From positions 8,828,183 to 8,892,182 of the forward strand of contig NC_073312.1 in the NCBI RefSeq assembly GCF_027595985.1: DNA of 64,000 bases, written 5' to 3'. The position numbers were made by a program, and so were the translations under genes. Shown one piece after another: positions 10,766 through 22,104 of the stretch. Each line of letters opens with the position of its first letter. The stretch's first letter is position 1. This stretch comes from Sorex araneus (lineage: Eukaryota; Chordata; Mammalia; Eulipotyphla; Soricidae). The notes beneath the pieces are model-generated. The model had not been told where the DNA came from, made no database searches, and was given only the letters and a program-made list of their open reading frames with translations.

Positions 10766-11073
10766 CCCAAAAGAGAGAACAATGACAAGAGTGTTTGGGT
10801 AGTGCCACATTTTGTGATGGCTTATCACGCAGATCACTTCATTGATGCTCATCCTGGAAGCATCAGCAACTCCTGATGCAGTTCACACTTTAAGAAGTCG
10901 AAAGTGCAGTTAGATGACATATGGACTCTGAGGCCTCCCTGTACCCACACAAATGACTTTCTGTTTGTGTCTGGGCTCCTTCTGGGGTGCTCGGGAGATG
11001 CTTGTCTTACAGGGTATGGGATGGGGGAAGTGGTCCTGGCAGGCAGCTGGGAGGGCCCACGAGCAGAAATTCT
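10766..11073. other. single-copy stretch, nothing recognised
   Basis: No feature seen before the TSD at 11074. Confidence 0.4.
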
Positions 11074-11086
11074 CAACTATGCTATT

Positions 11087-11248
11087 GTCACACTGTCACA
11101 CTGTCGTCCCGTTGTTCATTGATTTGCTTGAGCGGGCACCAGTAACGTCTCCATTGTGAGACTTGTTGTTACTGTTTTTGGCATATCGAATACACCACGG
11201 GGAGCTTGCCCGGCTCTGCGTGCGGGCGGGATACTCTCGGTATCTCGG
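11087..11248 (-). mobile_element. 5'-truncated RTE-tailed SINE, antisense, 13-bp TSD
   Basis: Only the RTE-like tail and central body are present; the tRNA head is missing. Exact CAACTATGCTATT duplications at 11074-11086 and 11249-11261. Truncation shows it inserted by reverse transcription from the 3' tail. Confidence 0.95.
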
Positions 11249-11261
11249 CAACTATGCTATT

Positions 11262-12269
11262 AGCGAAGCAAAGTCACGGCTCTCTGGGGGACAGGAGGAC
11301 AGTTTGTGGTTGCACAGTGAAGTTAAGACGGTCTCGAGGACATCCCCAGCACATTCTGGGCGTTCCTCTCAGAGCCCGGGTTTAACGGTCCTCGGCAATT
11401 CCCGCGCCTTTGGCTGTTTGACCGGCAGCATCTCCCCCTCTTCGTCGTGGAGACCACGAGGTGCTGGCACTGGACCTGGGCTCTGGCCTGCAGAACTTGC
11501 CGCCAGCCCCTCAGCCCACTCCCTGCAGAATGACCTATTTTGGGCCTGTTTGAACTGGTTCCTCTCCGAGGACTTTTATTCTCAAGTGATTTCTTGGCGG
11601 GTAAAGTCTACACCTACACACTTCAGGGAGGGAAAAAAAATCAATTCCAGGAAGCTGAGCCCAGAGTGAAAAACAGACAAGGACAAGGAAATTTGCAATC
11701 CCTGGAGGTAACATGCTTGTTTAGACACAGTTTCTTTCCTTTCAAGAAGAGATTCGTGGACACTGTTTATGGGGTGAGTGGATTGTTTGGAATAAGCTAG
11801 AAAGAAGACAGAATGGCAACTGACATCCAGTGGCTGTAAATTGCATATTAATTTTATTTATCATAAGGCACTACATTCTTTCATTGGCTGTTTTATTATT
11901 AATTAATTTGGTTAATTTGCATGTGTTAGATGTAAATGTAAAATAAAAATTTGAAAGATGGAAAAGTAGGAGGGTAGTTGAGTCATGGGGGGTGGGCTCT
12001 TGTTGTGAGTTCTTTGGGGGTCAGTGAGCTTGGAGGCCGACAAGCTGCAAGGGTTCCTGGGTGACTGGGCCCCAGTATCACTAGCCACTGGTGCTGTTGT
12101 GGGCAGTGGGGGTGTGGGGGTGCGTCCCTTTGGGCTTCGAGGTGTAAGAGAAGTAACTGGCTCTTGAGTCTAGTCTGATGCCAGAGAGGAACCAAAACAG
12201 GTTGTACCATGAAGCTTTCACTCCATTTCCTGAGGGTTCATCCATTGAGATGCAACAAAGTGTCAAGAG
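11262..12269. other. single-copy stretch with an A/T-rich block
   Basis: No exon recognised. About 11820-11960 is A/T-rich and repeat-free, with TGCATATTAATTTTATTTAT, ATTATTAATTAATTTGG and octamer-like ATTTGCATG. It looks like a conserved non-coding element but cannot be tested here. Confidence 0.45.
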
Positions 12270-12271
12270 AA

Positions 12272-12795
12272 GGAGCTTCTCCTCCTCCTCCTCCTCCTCC
12301 TCCTCCTCCTCCTCCTCCTCCTCCTCCTCCTCCTCCTCCTCCTCCTCCTCCTCCATCTCCTCCTTCTTCATTCTTCTTCTTTCTCCTCCTCCTCCTCCTC
12401 CTCCTCCACCTCCACCTCCTCCTCCTTCCTCTTCCTCCTCCTCCTCCTCCTCCTCCTCCTTCTCCTTCTTCTTCTTCTTCTTCTTCTTCTTCTTCTTCTT
12501 CTTCTTCTTCTTCTTCTTCTTCTTCTTCTTCTTCTTCTTCTTCTTCTTCTTCTTCTTCTTCTTCTTCTTCTTCTTCTTCTTCTTCTTCTCCTCCTCCTCC
12601 TCCTCCTCCTTCTCCTTCTTCTCCTCCTCCTCCTCCTCCTCCTCCTCCTTCTCCTCCTTCTCCTTCTCCTCCTCCTCCTTCTCCTCCTCATTTTCCTCCT
12701 CCTCCTTCTCCTCCTCCTTTCTCCTCCTCTCCTCCTCATTCTTCTCCTTCTCCTCATCTTCTTCATCCCCTTCCTCCTCCTCTTCCTCCTCATCA
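12272..12795. repeat. (TCC)n/(TTC)n polypyrimidine tract
   Basis: About 520 bp of almost pure pyrimidine on the + strand. A TCC block lies at about 12280-12355, mixed TCC/TTC at 12360-12470, about 40 uninterrupted TTC units at about 12465-12588, then interrupted TCC/TTC. It abuts the 3' end of the antisense L1 at 12796, so it probably grew from that element's A tail. The 142-258 residue frames here are low-complexity artefacts. Confidence 0.95.
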
Positions 12796-13255
12796 TCTTT
12801 CAAGGTCAAGTTTCAGTCATACAATGTCCCATCCCTCCAGTGTACATTTCCCACTATCAATATCCCCAGTATCCCTCCCACTGAACACCCCCCACCGCCC
12901 CTCCCCAACCTGCCTCTATGACAGGCACTTTTCTTCTTTGTCTCTCTCTCCTTCTGGTCATTATGGTTTGCAATGCAGATGCTGAGAGGCCATCATCTTT
13001 GGTCCTTTACACACTTTCAGCACACATCTCCCATCTAGAGAGATCCCTTCTCTATCCCGACTGCCCTTCCCCCCAGCCCTTTTGGAAAATAACATGGGAA
13101 TTCCTAAAAAAAAAAACTAGAAATTGAGCTTCCATATGACCCATCAATACCACTTCTGGGAATATACCCTCAGGGTGCAAAAACACAGCAGAAATGCCGC
13201 CTGCACGTGCGTGTTCATTGCAGCACTGTGCACCATCGGCAAAACACGCTTGACC
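12796..13255. mobile_element. 5'-inverted L1 (3' UTR antisense joined to ORF2 sense)
   Basis: 12796 to about 13060 is L1 3' UTR in antisense (CAGTCATACAATGTCCCATC, CCCAGTATCCCTCCC, GGTTTGCAATGCAGATG). From about 13075 the strand switches: CAGCCCTTTTGGAAAATAAC, CAATACCACTTCTGGGAATA and TGTTCATTGCAGCACTGTG encode the ORF2 C-terminus in sense, with frame breaks. This is the arrangement left by twin priming during L1 insertion. Confidence 0.8.
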
Positions 13256-13565
13256 CTGAGAATTACAATGAATGGTGGGTCAGAGGACCAGACCCGACCA
13301 TCTGCCCATGTCTGTCTGGACACGGAGGTGTGAGGGACCCTGCGGCTAGGAGCTCATGGAATATTAACAGCTGCTTCACCTTCCTGGCCCCTGGGGATCC
13401 CGCCCCTGCTAGGGGGCTTTCTTTCCTTTTCCCCTAACGTCTGCTTGGGATGGACCATTTTCGTCTCTTGCTTCCAATCATCAGTGGCCAGAGACAGCAG
13501 CCTGGCTTCCAAGGGGGAGTTAATGATGTGTTGCAGAGCTGGTATAAGGGCGTAACTTGACGCCA
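13256..13565. other. single-copy stretch, nothing recognised
   Basis: No feature seen. A frame of about 70 codons lacks support. Confidence 0.4.
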
Positions 13566-14230
13566 TGACAGGCGGCAGAAATCAGCAAAATCAGCTAGGC
13601 TGCGGGTTCAGTTATGGGAACTCAAACAGTTTTCCAGCAATGAAACAGTGTGTAACTAGCCAACCCGGACCCCCCTGGAATGTTCCTGGGCCCAGCAAGT
13701 GGGCAAGTGGGCTCAATCAATCACAATGTACCATAGGGAATGTACCCAGCGACCACACGCCTATCAGAGTCCAACACACACCCTAGACACTAGCCCAAAC
13801 ACCTTTGTTTATTTTGTTTGTTTGTTTGTTTTTGGGTCACACCCGGCGATGCACAGGGGTTACTCCTGGCTCTTCACTCAGGAATTACCCCTGGTGGCAC
13901 TCAGGGGACCATATGGGATGCTGGGATTCGAACCCGGGTCGGCCGAGTGCAAGGCGAACGCCCTACCCCCTGTGCTATCGCTCCAGCCCCAAAACACCTG
14001 TGTTTAGTACCTAAGTCAGACTTTCCTGAAACAGTAAGGCACGCACTGCTTATATAATCAACCCCTATAGAAACTGCTTGCACTTGACGGTTGGGGTCGC
14101 TATCAAAAGACCACTCTGTGGGTGAGAGTTGCCCCCAGTATACTGGAATAAAACTCCTACTGCTTTTGCACTATCGAGTTCGTGTCTCTGTCCGTCTCGC
14201 TGCTTGGGAACCCACAGACCCAGGCTTAAC
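13566..14230 (+). mobile_element. endogenous retrovirus LTR (gammaretrovirus-like), split by a SINE
   Basis: LTR-like order on the + strand: possible start TGACAGGCGGCAG at 13566, U3, TATATAA at 14051-14057, AATAAA at 14147-14152, then a U5-like part with CTACTGCTTTTGCACTATCG and TCTCTGTCCGTCTCGCTGC ending TTAACA near 14230. A young SINE inserted at 13812-13991. No gag, pol or env was recognised nearby, so it is probably a solo or partial LTR. No flanking target duplication was confirmed, and the 5' boundary is a guess. Confidence 0.65.
13812..13991 (-). mobile_element. short SINE, antisense, young, TSD
   Basis: Near-consensus from TTTGGGTCACACCCGGCGATG to GTGCTATCGCTCCAGCCCC. TSD AAACACCTTTGTTTA / AAACACCTGTGTTTA. 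It inserted into the LTR, so postdates it. Confidence 0.95.
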
Positions 14231-14302
14231 ACTGGGGCACCAGAATGAACATCAACATCCCTGCCCGGCTGTTCCTTGAGGCACACTTTTGGTGTGTGAA
14301 CA

Positions 14303-14350
14303 TGCATGTGCATGTGTGTCTGTGTGTGTCTGTGTGTGTGTGTCTGTGTC
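14303..14350. repeat. imperfect (TG)n/(TGTGTC)n
   Basis: TG run broken by C at regular intervals. Confidence 0.9.
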
Positions 14351-14359
14351 GGGGGAATG

Positions 14360-14495
14360 TTGGGCCACACTTGCTCAGGTTACTCCTGGCTCTGTGCTCA
14401 GGCATCACTCCTGGTGGGGCTCAGGGGACCATATGGGGTGTCGGGGATGGAACCCAATCAGCCGCCGGCAGGGAAGCATCCATCTCTCCGGCCCG
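14360..14495 (-). mobile_element. short SINE, antisense
   Basis: GGTTACTCCTGGCTCTGTGCTC, CAGGGGACCATATGGGGTGT, CATCTCTCCGGCCCGAG. The head half is shortened. Confidence 0.85.
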
Positions 14496-15430
14496 AGGCA
14501 CTACTGCCAACTCTGCGAGCCTCAGTGAGGTCAGGGTGAGGCTTGGTGCTGAAGGGGAAACTGAGGAGAAATCGCACAGATCTTTCTTTAGGTTTTGGGG
14601 CCTGGACGCCTGTCGAACATTACTCTTTGACTTGGTCTCAAGTTCCTGCCAGGGGCTGCGTGGATGCCTCGGGGCTGTGATGGAAGGATGCCAGCGCAGG
14701 ATTCTAGTCACAGACCCCACAGGTCAGCTTGGGCCGCACACGCGGAGTCCTTCGGGCCGAGGACATCTCCGCTGTCCCTGCCAGCCAGTGGCCCCAGGGG
14801 AACCTGCCTTTCTCGCCACAGGGAGAGCGAATCTGTGCAGTGGGCCACGGGGTTTAAAAACTGCTGCGTCAAAGGGCAAAGGTGGGAGCTTCTGGCAACC
14901 AAGGCACAAGGTGCCAGTCCCAGCCCTCTGCAGCGGTGACACATCTGGACAACATCTGGGGAGCAGGGGCGGGTTAGGGGGTGCCTGTGCAGGAGCTGGG
15001 CTGGTGATGGCGCGCGATAAGGGGACCGTGGTAAGGAGTGAGCCTGAGGAACACACGGGTCTGTATCTCGGTGCCAGCACCTACGAGGCACAAATCAAAC
15101 GCCTGGGGCGGACGGGAGGAGCCACTGTGCCCAGCTCCTCTCAGAGCCACAGCTTAGATGCCACCGTGGGGGAGGGCGCGCGGGCTCCGACACAAGGGCA
15201 GTGGCTCCGCTGCCCGGGGAGTTGCGAGTTCCTGCACTGCGGCAGCTACATTCGCAAACCTGGAAGAAATGTGCCAGTGCCGGCAGAGAGGGCAAGGAGA
15301 GGGGCGTGGAGAAAGGGGGCCCAGCAGGGCTGGTCTGCAGCCGGCTGAGGACGTGGCGCAGCTAGAGGTTCAGTTTTAGACTAGGATGAGCAAAGAGGTG
15401 AGCAAAGACAGCCTGGGAGTGAACTGTAGC
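14496..15430. other. GC-rich single-copy stretch, no gene recognised
   Basis: A 367-codon frame (14245-15348) runs through it but starts in SINE and TG sequence, has no recognisable domain and competes with open frames on both strands. I treat it as a by-product of GC-rich composition. Confidence 0.5.
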
Positions 15431-15439
15431 TAGGAGGGA

Positions 15440-15962
15440 GGAAAGGAAGAGAGACAGAGTCAGAGAGAGACAGAAAGACAGAGACAGAGAGACAGACAGA
15501 GATACAGAGAGACACAGACAGAGACAGAGAAATAGAGACAGAGACAGAGAGACAGGGACAGAGAGACAGACAAATAGAGACAGAGATAGAGACAGAAAGA
15601 GACAGAGAGATAGAAATAGGGAGACAGAGACAGAAAGACAGAGACAGAGAGATAGAGAACAGAGATAGATACAGAAAGAGACAGAGACAGAAAGACAGAG
15701 ACAGAGAGACAGAGACAGAGATACAGAGAGACAGAAACAAAAAGACAGAGAGACAGAAACAGAGAGACAGCGAGACAGAGAGACAGAAACAGAGAGACAG
15801 CGAGACAGAGAGACAGAAAAAGAGAGACAGAGAGAGACAGACAGAGACAGACAAAGAGAGACAGAGACAGAGATGGAGAGACAGAGACAGAGAAACAGAG
15901 ACAGAGACGCAGAGGGAGAGGGAGAGAGACAGACAGAGACAGGGAGGGAGAGACAGAGAGAT
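15440..15962. repeat. (GACAGA)n-type purine-rich tract
   Basis: About 520 bp of GACAGAGA/GAGACAGA units with C as almost the only pyrimidine. The Ser/Leu-rich antisense frames of up to 307 codons are artefacts. Confidence 0.95.
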
Positions 15963-16078
15963 ATCCAGGCACTCTGTCCACCCCTGTTCCCTGGCCTCTG
16001 CAAGGACCCTCTTAGCACTTGAGACACCCACATGGGCAGAGTGGCAGGAACTGGAGGCCTTGGGTAGCTGCGGAGCAA
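15925..16078 (+). repeat. unnamed interspersed repeat, copy 1
   Basis: The end of the purine tract plus about 120 bp (CCTGGCCTCTGCAAGGACCC, TCTTAGCACTTGAGACACCC, TTGGGTAGCTGCGGAGCAAT) recurs in the same order and orientation at 50937-51079. I do not recognise the family. Confidence 0.8.
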
Positions 16079-17690
16079 TCCGAGGGCCACTGCTTTGTTC
16101 GTCTGCCTTCCCTTGGATTCTCTCACCCACACACACACCCACTGCCGTGGGGCGCCCCCAGTGGCAGGGAGGACTGAGAGAGTGTGTCGTGCTCCTGAGC
16201 TTCCCTCTGCCCCATGGGCTGCACCTGACCTCTGCCCCAACCTCCCCGGGGGCGCCCCAATGCCTGCCTGCCCTCCTTCCATCGTCCCTCCCTCCCCCCA
16301 TCAAGCGTCCTTCAGCTATTAAAGACCTTCCCAGGGGGTCCCTAGAGACTCGGGCTCCAGCACTTGGCCCGGCTTACAGGCCTGCGTCCCTGGTCCTGCT
16401 CTGCTGTCCCGGTCCCCTCCTCTCTGCCCCTGTCCCCTTCCCACCGGCTCCATGCACCAGCTCTTTGGAGCCGGGCCATTCTGGGCCTTTGGTCTTAGTG
16501 ATTCTTTCTCTCTGAGTAGCAGTTGCCACCCAAGACTCATCCAAGCCTGTCCTGGATCACTCCGGACGCTCCTCGTTGTCTCGGCCTGGGGGCAGCTGGG
16601 CTGCAGGAAGAGTGGGATCCAGGTGCTCAGAGCTCAAGGCACCCTCAGTTGCTGCTTGTCCTTTGCTTTTTTTCCCCTGAAATTTGGGTCCCTGCTGGTA
16701 GCTTCACTTGGCGGGAAGTGCGCTGCCCTGGGTTCTGGACCTAACTTTTCAAGGTCACTATCTTGGGACAGCTTTATTCCTTTTTTCGATTTCCTTGTGA
16801 AGAGTCTTGGGGGAAGAATTCAGATTGACCCCAGTTGAGCCAAAGGCCTACCCCTGATTCGATCAGTCGCTGTCAAGGGGAAGGGACACTTATTATCGTG
16901 TTGTCCGGGTCTGTGTCCGCTTTCTTGTGGGCTGACTTAGCGGCTCATTTCTCACAACCTTGATAGCTGTGAATTCACGGTGCCTCTGTGACCAGCCTCG
17001 CCCCCTCACACCTCCCCCTTTCCCACCTAACCCGCCTCCGGGTCCCCGCACACAAGATCAATTTACTGAATGTCCACTAGTCAGTTTGCCGTATTGACGA
17101 AAATAAAAACATAATGAAATTAAAACCGGGTCGCTCTCTGGCTGCCCCCCTTGTCTTCAGAGACACGTTTGGAGTGAAGGTCGGCTCGCCTTTGCCTCAC
17201 TCCTGTTGCGAAGCCAGGAAAGAACAGAGACAATGATGAGAGGCAGAACTCGAGTCCCACGGGAAGAGGCGAGAAAATAAGGAAACATGAATATATTTAT
17301 AAGGACTTATTCATAAGGCTGTAGCCTAAAGGTGGCAGATTTTATTGAATATAAGGAACTCATTAAAAAATATTCAAGAAAATATCTGCAATAAGAATCT
17401 ACTTGAATCTAAAAAAAGTCTGCTTGCTGTAGTCTTCTGGTGAATAATATGTTAATAAAGAATATATCAAAATAGTCTTATTAATATGTTTCCCTGCACT
17501 CCTCCACCTCCCTTCTCCCCACCCTAGGTCTTGTTTGCCGTTATTTTATTTTCCCTTTGACATAGCTAACCTCTGAGCCTTCTCATGCACCAGATTCCCA
17601 AGTTTTTCCTTCCAGGCTGGTTGTAGGGCCAAGTGAAGGTTGAGTAAGTAAGCAGGGAAATGGAACAGTGACCTTAAATTCACACCCTAA
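16079..17690. other. single-copy stretch, no gene recognised
   Basis: C-rich to about 17060, then A/T-rich. Frames of up to 151 codons have no domain. No SINE in 1.6 kb, which is unusual for this window. Confidence 0.5.
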
Positions 17691-17703
17691 ACTTTGGCTA
17701 ATC

Positions 17704-17913
17704 TCTCATGGCCTGTATTGCGAACCATAATGCCGTAAGTAGAGAGAGAGTAGGAGGGAAACTGTCTGCCATAGAGGCAGGGGGAGGGATGCCGGGGACG
17801 TTGGTGGTGGAAAACGTACACGGGTGGAGGGACGGGTGTTCGGTCATTGTAGGACTGAAACTCAACCGTGAAAGCTTTGTAAGTGTTGCTCATGGTGATT
17901 CAATAAATAAAAA
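17704..17913 (+). mobile_element. L1 3' end, sense, TSD
   Basis: Short 5'-truncated copy: AGAGAGAGAGTAGGAGGGAA, GGGTGTTCGGTCATTGTAGG, CATGGTGATTCAATAAATAA. Imperfect TSD CTTTGGCTAATC / CCTTGGCTAATC at about 17692 and 17914. Confidence 0.9.
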
Positions 17914-17925
17914 CCTTGGCTAATC

Positions 17926-18158
17926 ATCATTATCACCGTCGTTATCACCGTCCCCATCATCATCCTCATTATCCCCATCACCACCGCACCACGATCACCA
18001 CCACCATGTCACCACGACGATCATCACCACCTTCAACATCACCACCACTATCAGCATATCATCACCACCGTGCCCCCATCCCATCACCACTATCACCGTC
18101 CGCATTCTCAACCATCACTGTCACTGTCACGATCACCACCACCATCATCAATATTGTT
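17926..18158. repeat. degenerate (ATC/CAC)n tract
   Basis: CATCATTATCACC and CACCACCATC units starting at the L1 right TSD. Confidence 0.85.
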
Positions 18159-18167
18159 TAAATGTGT

Positions 18168-18330
18168 TTCTTTTCTTTTCTTTTCCTTTCTTTTCTTTTC
18201 TTTTCTTTTCTTTTCTTTTCTTTTCTTTTCTTTTCTTTTCTTTTCTTTTCTTTTCTTTTCTCTTCTCTTCTCTTCTTTTCTTTTCTTTTCTTTTCTTTTC
18301 TTTTCTTTTCTTTTCTTTTCTTTTCTTTTC
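18168..18330. repeat. (TTTTC)n microsatellite
   Basis: About 32 pentamer units with a short TCTTC-variant block near 18260. Confidence 0.97.
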
Positions 18331-18354
18331 AAAACTACCTTAAAGACTTAGAGG

Positions 18355-18475
18355 GGAGGTTTGGTTTTTGGGTCATACTCATACTCAGGGCTTACTCCTG
18401 GCTCTGTACTCAGACAGCATCCTTCGCAGTACTCAGGGACTTTCTCCCCTATACTATCTTGGGGACCTGTGTTTA
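18355..18475 (-). mobile_element. partial short SINE, antisense
   Basis: GGTTTTTGGGTCATACTC, CTTACTCCTGGCTCTGTACTC, then CTATACTATCTTGGGGACC. The B-box part is lost. Confidence 0.75.
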
Positions 18476-18654
18476 TTTTACCCCCCCACCTACAGTGAGC
18501 ACAGGCTGGGCTGACAACCCACAACCCCCCCTCCCCGACTCACACCTTTGCCGTTGGTCCGGACAAAGAGATTCTCTATTCTGGATCCCAGAGAGACCTT
18601 GGGGGGAAAAAAAAACCACCAGAGTCTCCATCTTTGTATTACAAACCCTTATCT

Positions 18655-18760
18655 TTCCCTCCAGTCTTATTGAAACATAATTCAATAATTGCGCTATATC
18701 ACTGTGTAAGTTTAAGCCATGCTTATGATGGCTTGATTTCCACATACGGGGAAGTGCAAA
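18655..18760 (-). mobile_element. possible ancient L1 3' end, antisense
   Basis: CTTATTGAAACATAATTCAATAATTGCG-like text resembles the antisense end of old L1 families. Weak. Confidence 0.35.
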
Positions 18761-19659
18761 ACACAGCAGGCGCAGCTAATACCCACCTCCTCGTCTTGAA
18801 GCAAGGGGAATAGAAGTAAAGATTTCTCCTTCTTGTCAGAACGCTTAGGATCTGACGCCACTTGAAACGGGGCCTGTGCTCTGACGCTCGCCGTATTGTG
18901 GATGCTCTGGGGACGTTGAGGTAACGGGCCGGAGCTGTCATTCAGCAGTCCGTGCTTGCTACCAGTTGCGTGCAAATCTTACAGCTCCGAACTTGGATGC
19001 TTGCCCCTTCCTGAATCACATCACGGCTTAATCAGAATCTTCTCTGACTAATTCTCTGACATATTTTATTTAAATATGGAAAAATAGAGCATATTAAATT
19101 TCCAGTGTTTGCACTGGAACTTCAAAAGCCTTTTCCATTGGCCTCTCACACCAACACTCTCCATCCGCGTAGCTGAGCTGATTTTTATTGCTCTCAGAAT
19201 GCATCAACTTCGTCTTTAAGTGCCGATTTAATTTCTGTCCTGATTACATCCCTCTTCACCCTGGAGGCTTTTGTGCTTGATTATGTGCTTTAAAAATATG
19301 TCAGCGTTTCAGGAAGCAAAGAAGGCATCTGTCTAATATGGGGGGTGGGGAGGGGAAGAGTCCCAGGACAGCAGGAGGAATTATGCGTGGGTCGTTAGAT
19401 GAGACTGCTTGCAGCGGGGCAGGGTCAGACACCAGGGCTCCGACACGGCCTCTGACGTCTGGTCTCCAGCAGATGGGCCCGGCTCTAAGGGAGGCCAGGA
19501 GGACCCTAGAAACCCCGGCAGCTCCCGCCCGCCCTAGCACCAGCTTCTTCATCTGAGGATGTGCTGCATCCCGGCAGGCGAGGTTCTGAGTTCTCTGGTG
19601 GTATCCCAAGGCCTTTGGCCATGGTCATAGAGGAAGTGAAAGGGGTGTGTAGATAATCT
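18761..19659. other. single-copy stretch, no gene recognised
   Basis: Repeat-poor 900 bp. About 19020-19300 is A/T-rich. No exon recognised. Confidence 0.5.
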
Positions 19660-19672
19660 AGACAGCCTGATT

Positions 19673-19910
19673 CACTGTAGCACTGTAGCACTGTCGTCCC
19701 GTTGCTCGAGAGGGCACCAGTAACATCTCCATTGTGAGACTTGCTGTTACTGTTTTTGGCATATCAAATATGCTACGGGGAGCTTGCCAGGCTCTGCCGT
19801 GCGGATGAGATACTCTCGGGAGCTTGCTGGGCTCTCCGAGAGGGGTGGAGGAATCTAATTCAGGTTGGCCGTGTGCAAGGCAAACGCCCTACCTGCTGTG
19901 CTATCGCTCC
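19673..19910 (-). mobile_element. RTE-tailed SINE, antisense, full length, TSD
   Basis: Tail repeats CACTGTAGCACTGTAGCACTG, core CCAGTAACATCTCCATTGTG, head ending GTGCTATCGCTCC. TSD AGACAGCCTGATT / AGACAGTCTGATT at 19660 and 19911. Confidence 0.95.
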
Positions 19911-19923
19911 AGACAGTCTGATT

Positions 19924-22090
19924 AATCAGTTTAAATCTGGCTTATAAGGGGTGTAGTCAGCAGAAACTGCTCAGGGCACAGATAGGTAATGTATGTTACA
20001 ACACGGGCCACTACGTGGGTGAACATTAGGCTCAGCGGGCACAAAGGGAGGAAGCCAACCCAGCAGAAGGCATGATGATGGGGCCCCAGGAAGATGATGG
20101 AGCCCCGAACAGCAGGGGAGTGATGCTCCCATAGCAAGAAGAAGATAACACAGGCGTTGCGATAGGTCAGCATTCCCAGGAGACGAGAGAAACACAACAG
20201 ACAGCGAGCAAGCTGGGAGACGGTGACCAGCAACCAGAGAGGGACCTAGATGGAGCAGCCACCATCTACCGGTAACGAGTTCGACAAGCATCCCAGGGGC
20301 ACTCTCTGGCAATGAGGATGAGCCAGGACCCGGTGGTGACAAGAGGCAAACACGAGGCAGTGAGCAGCTCTTGGAAACGCTGCTCCAGGGGTCGAGGTCC
20401 CTGTCTCTGGGGCTGCTTCGACCCACAGAGCGAGCAGTGAAATAAGGGGTTGTTCAATCAAAGAGTGGTAATATCCCAGACATCCGGGGGTCTGTGTGCT
20501 AAGCTTACCCATGGCCCACAAGACCTGAAGCTCGCTGGCACACTCGGAAACTGCTGGTCAGCCTGGGACAGTGACGCGGGACCCCGGCTCTCTGCCCACA
20601 AGGACTTGAAGCTGGCTGCGCCCTCTGGAACAGGGACTCGGGACCTCAGCCTTCCGCTCCAAGTCGAACCACTGAGTCTGCTTCCTGCACAAGCCTACTT
20701 GGGATGTAAAGCTGAACCGACATGTCAAAGGTGAGTTCTTTCTCCTGTTAAGCCAATATCCTGCCTCCAAGAAACTGCAGCTTGGAAGTTCTGAAGTGTA
20801 CGTGCTACTGGCCAACTCTCTCTACAGGGAAAACATCCTTTTTGCTTTTTTTTTTACTTTTAGCTCCTGTCTTCTCCCCACTGGAGCAAACATCATGTCC
20901 TGTGGCTATATGCCGTGGCTATACGCTGTGACAATATGCTGTTCCAGTGGATTCTAGAAGCTTCCCAGTCTTCTCCCCACCCACTGGAGCAAACAGCACG
21001 TCTTGTGGATATGCGCGTGTTGACCGATGTTTCAGTGGATTCTGCAAGCTGTCCACACTCCTTCCTCGAGATTTTATTTATCCAGAACATGTTGGTGCTG
21101 TGAGGACAGGGGACTAAGTCACCTTCCCCTGGTCTCATGGGAGCAGTCAACTAAAGGATGAAGTCTCCAGGGAGAAGACCGTATGGAACCTGAGGGGCTG
21201 AGGGAGAGGTCAGAGAGAGGAGGGACCCTAGTGCTGGAGTGCCGGGGGGAGGGAGGGGGCAGTCGGGCTCCTGGACACGTGGCCCATCATCTCTTGTTTC
21301 CTCATAAGAGCAAGATTTCAGGAGAGTCACAGGCTTGAGGTGCCCTGACTGGTGATGGGGGGGGGCGGGGCAGGCAGAGCATTCGTGGGACGAATGCGCC
21401 AACTTTTGCATCTTTTCTCTGCTCTTGTTGTTGTGTGTCCACCAACACAGTTCTCAGTTGTAACGGCGTGGGAGAGACCAGTCCTGGTGGTGTGGATGTG
21501 TGGATAGGGTCTCTGTTTTAGGTGGTCCTCGGCGTCCCAAGAAGGTGCTGCTCCCTGAGGAAAGAGCGGAGCTGGGCGGCTGTGGGCGGGGGTCTCTGGG
21601 ACTCAGGCCCCTCACTGTACAGTCCCCCAGCGCGTGGATTCCTGCCGGCACACTCGATGATGGGAAAGGATCAAGGCTGGTGAAAGACGAGGATGTTCAG
21701 CGTGAAATGGCCAAGGATTAGGGAGTGAACACCCCACCGTGTCCAGCCAGGAGCCAGAGTCAGCACTCTCGGCTACTCCTAACTGCCCCTGACATCAAAT
21801 GCCAGAGGCCCAAGGGAGAGATGCCAGCTTCACCTGAGGTTGGCCAGGAGCTGGAGAGGCCACCGGGGACAAGAGTGACCAGCACTGAGCTTCCTCCAGA
21901 TAGCAGGTCTCTCCCTCTGCGCCCCGGACTCCTTGGTCCATCTCTTCTCATGTCTTCATCCTGTTTCCTGTAGAGCTTTTGCTCCCTCTGTCTCAATACC
22001 TTAATCTTCATTTCCATCATCTCCTTCTCTCTGATTTTTCGATTGTCTATAGATTAATATCTCTTTCTCTCTGCATCTATATCTGCTTTC
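19924..22090. other. 2.1-kb repeat-poor stretch, no gene recognised
   Basis: The longest stretch without a dispersed repeat I could name. On the minus strand, 19971-20426 (151 codons) and overlapping 19931-20233 (100 codons) give hydrophobic predicted proteins. Neither matched a family I know. Confidence 0.45.
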
Positions 22091-22104
22091 ACATCTACCT
22101 ATAA

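Noticed and set aside
12081-12985. Frames of 142-258 residues on both strands (poly-Ser, Pro, Phe, Glu, Lys, Arg)
   Set aside because: They are translations of the TTC/TCC tract; a trinucleotide repeat is open in every frame.
14245-15348. 367-codon sense frame
   Set aside because: Begins in TG-rich and SINE sequence and continues in GC-rich DNA without any recognisable domain.
15362-16304. Antisense Ser/Leu/Val frames of 173-307 codons
   Set aside because: Translation of the GACAGA repeat.
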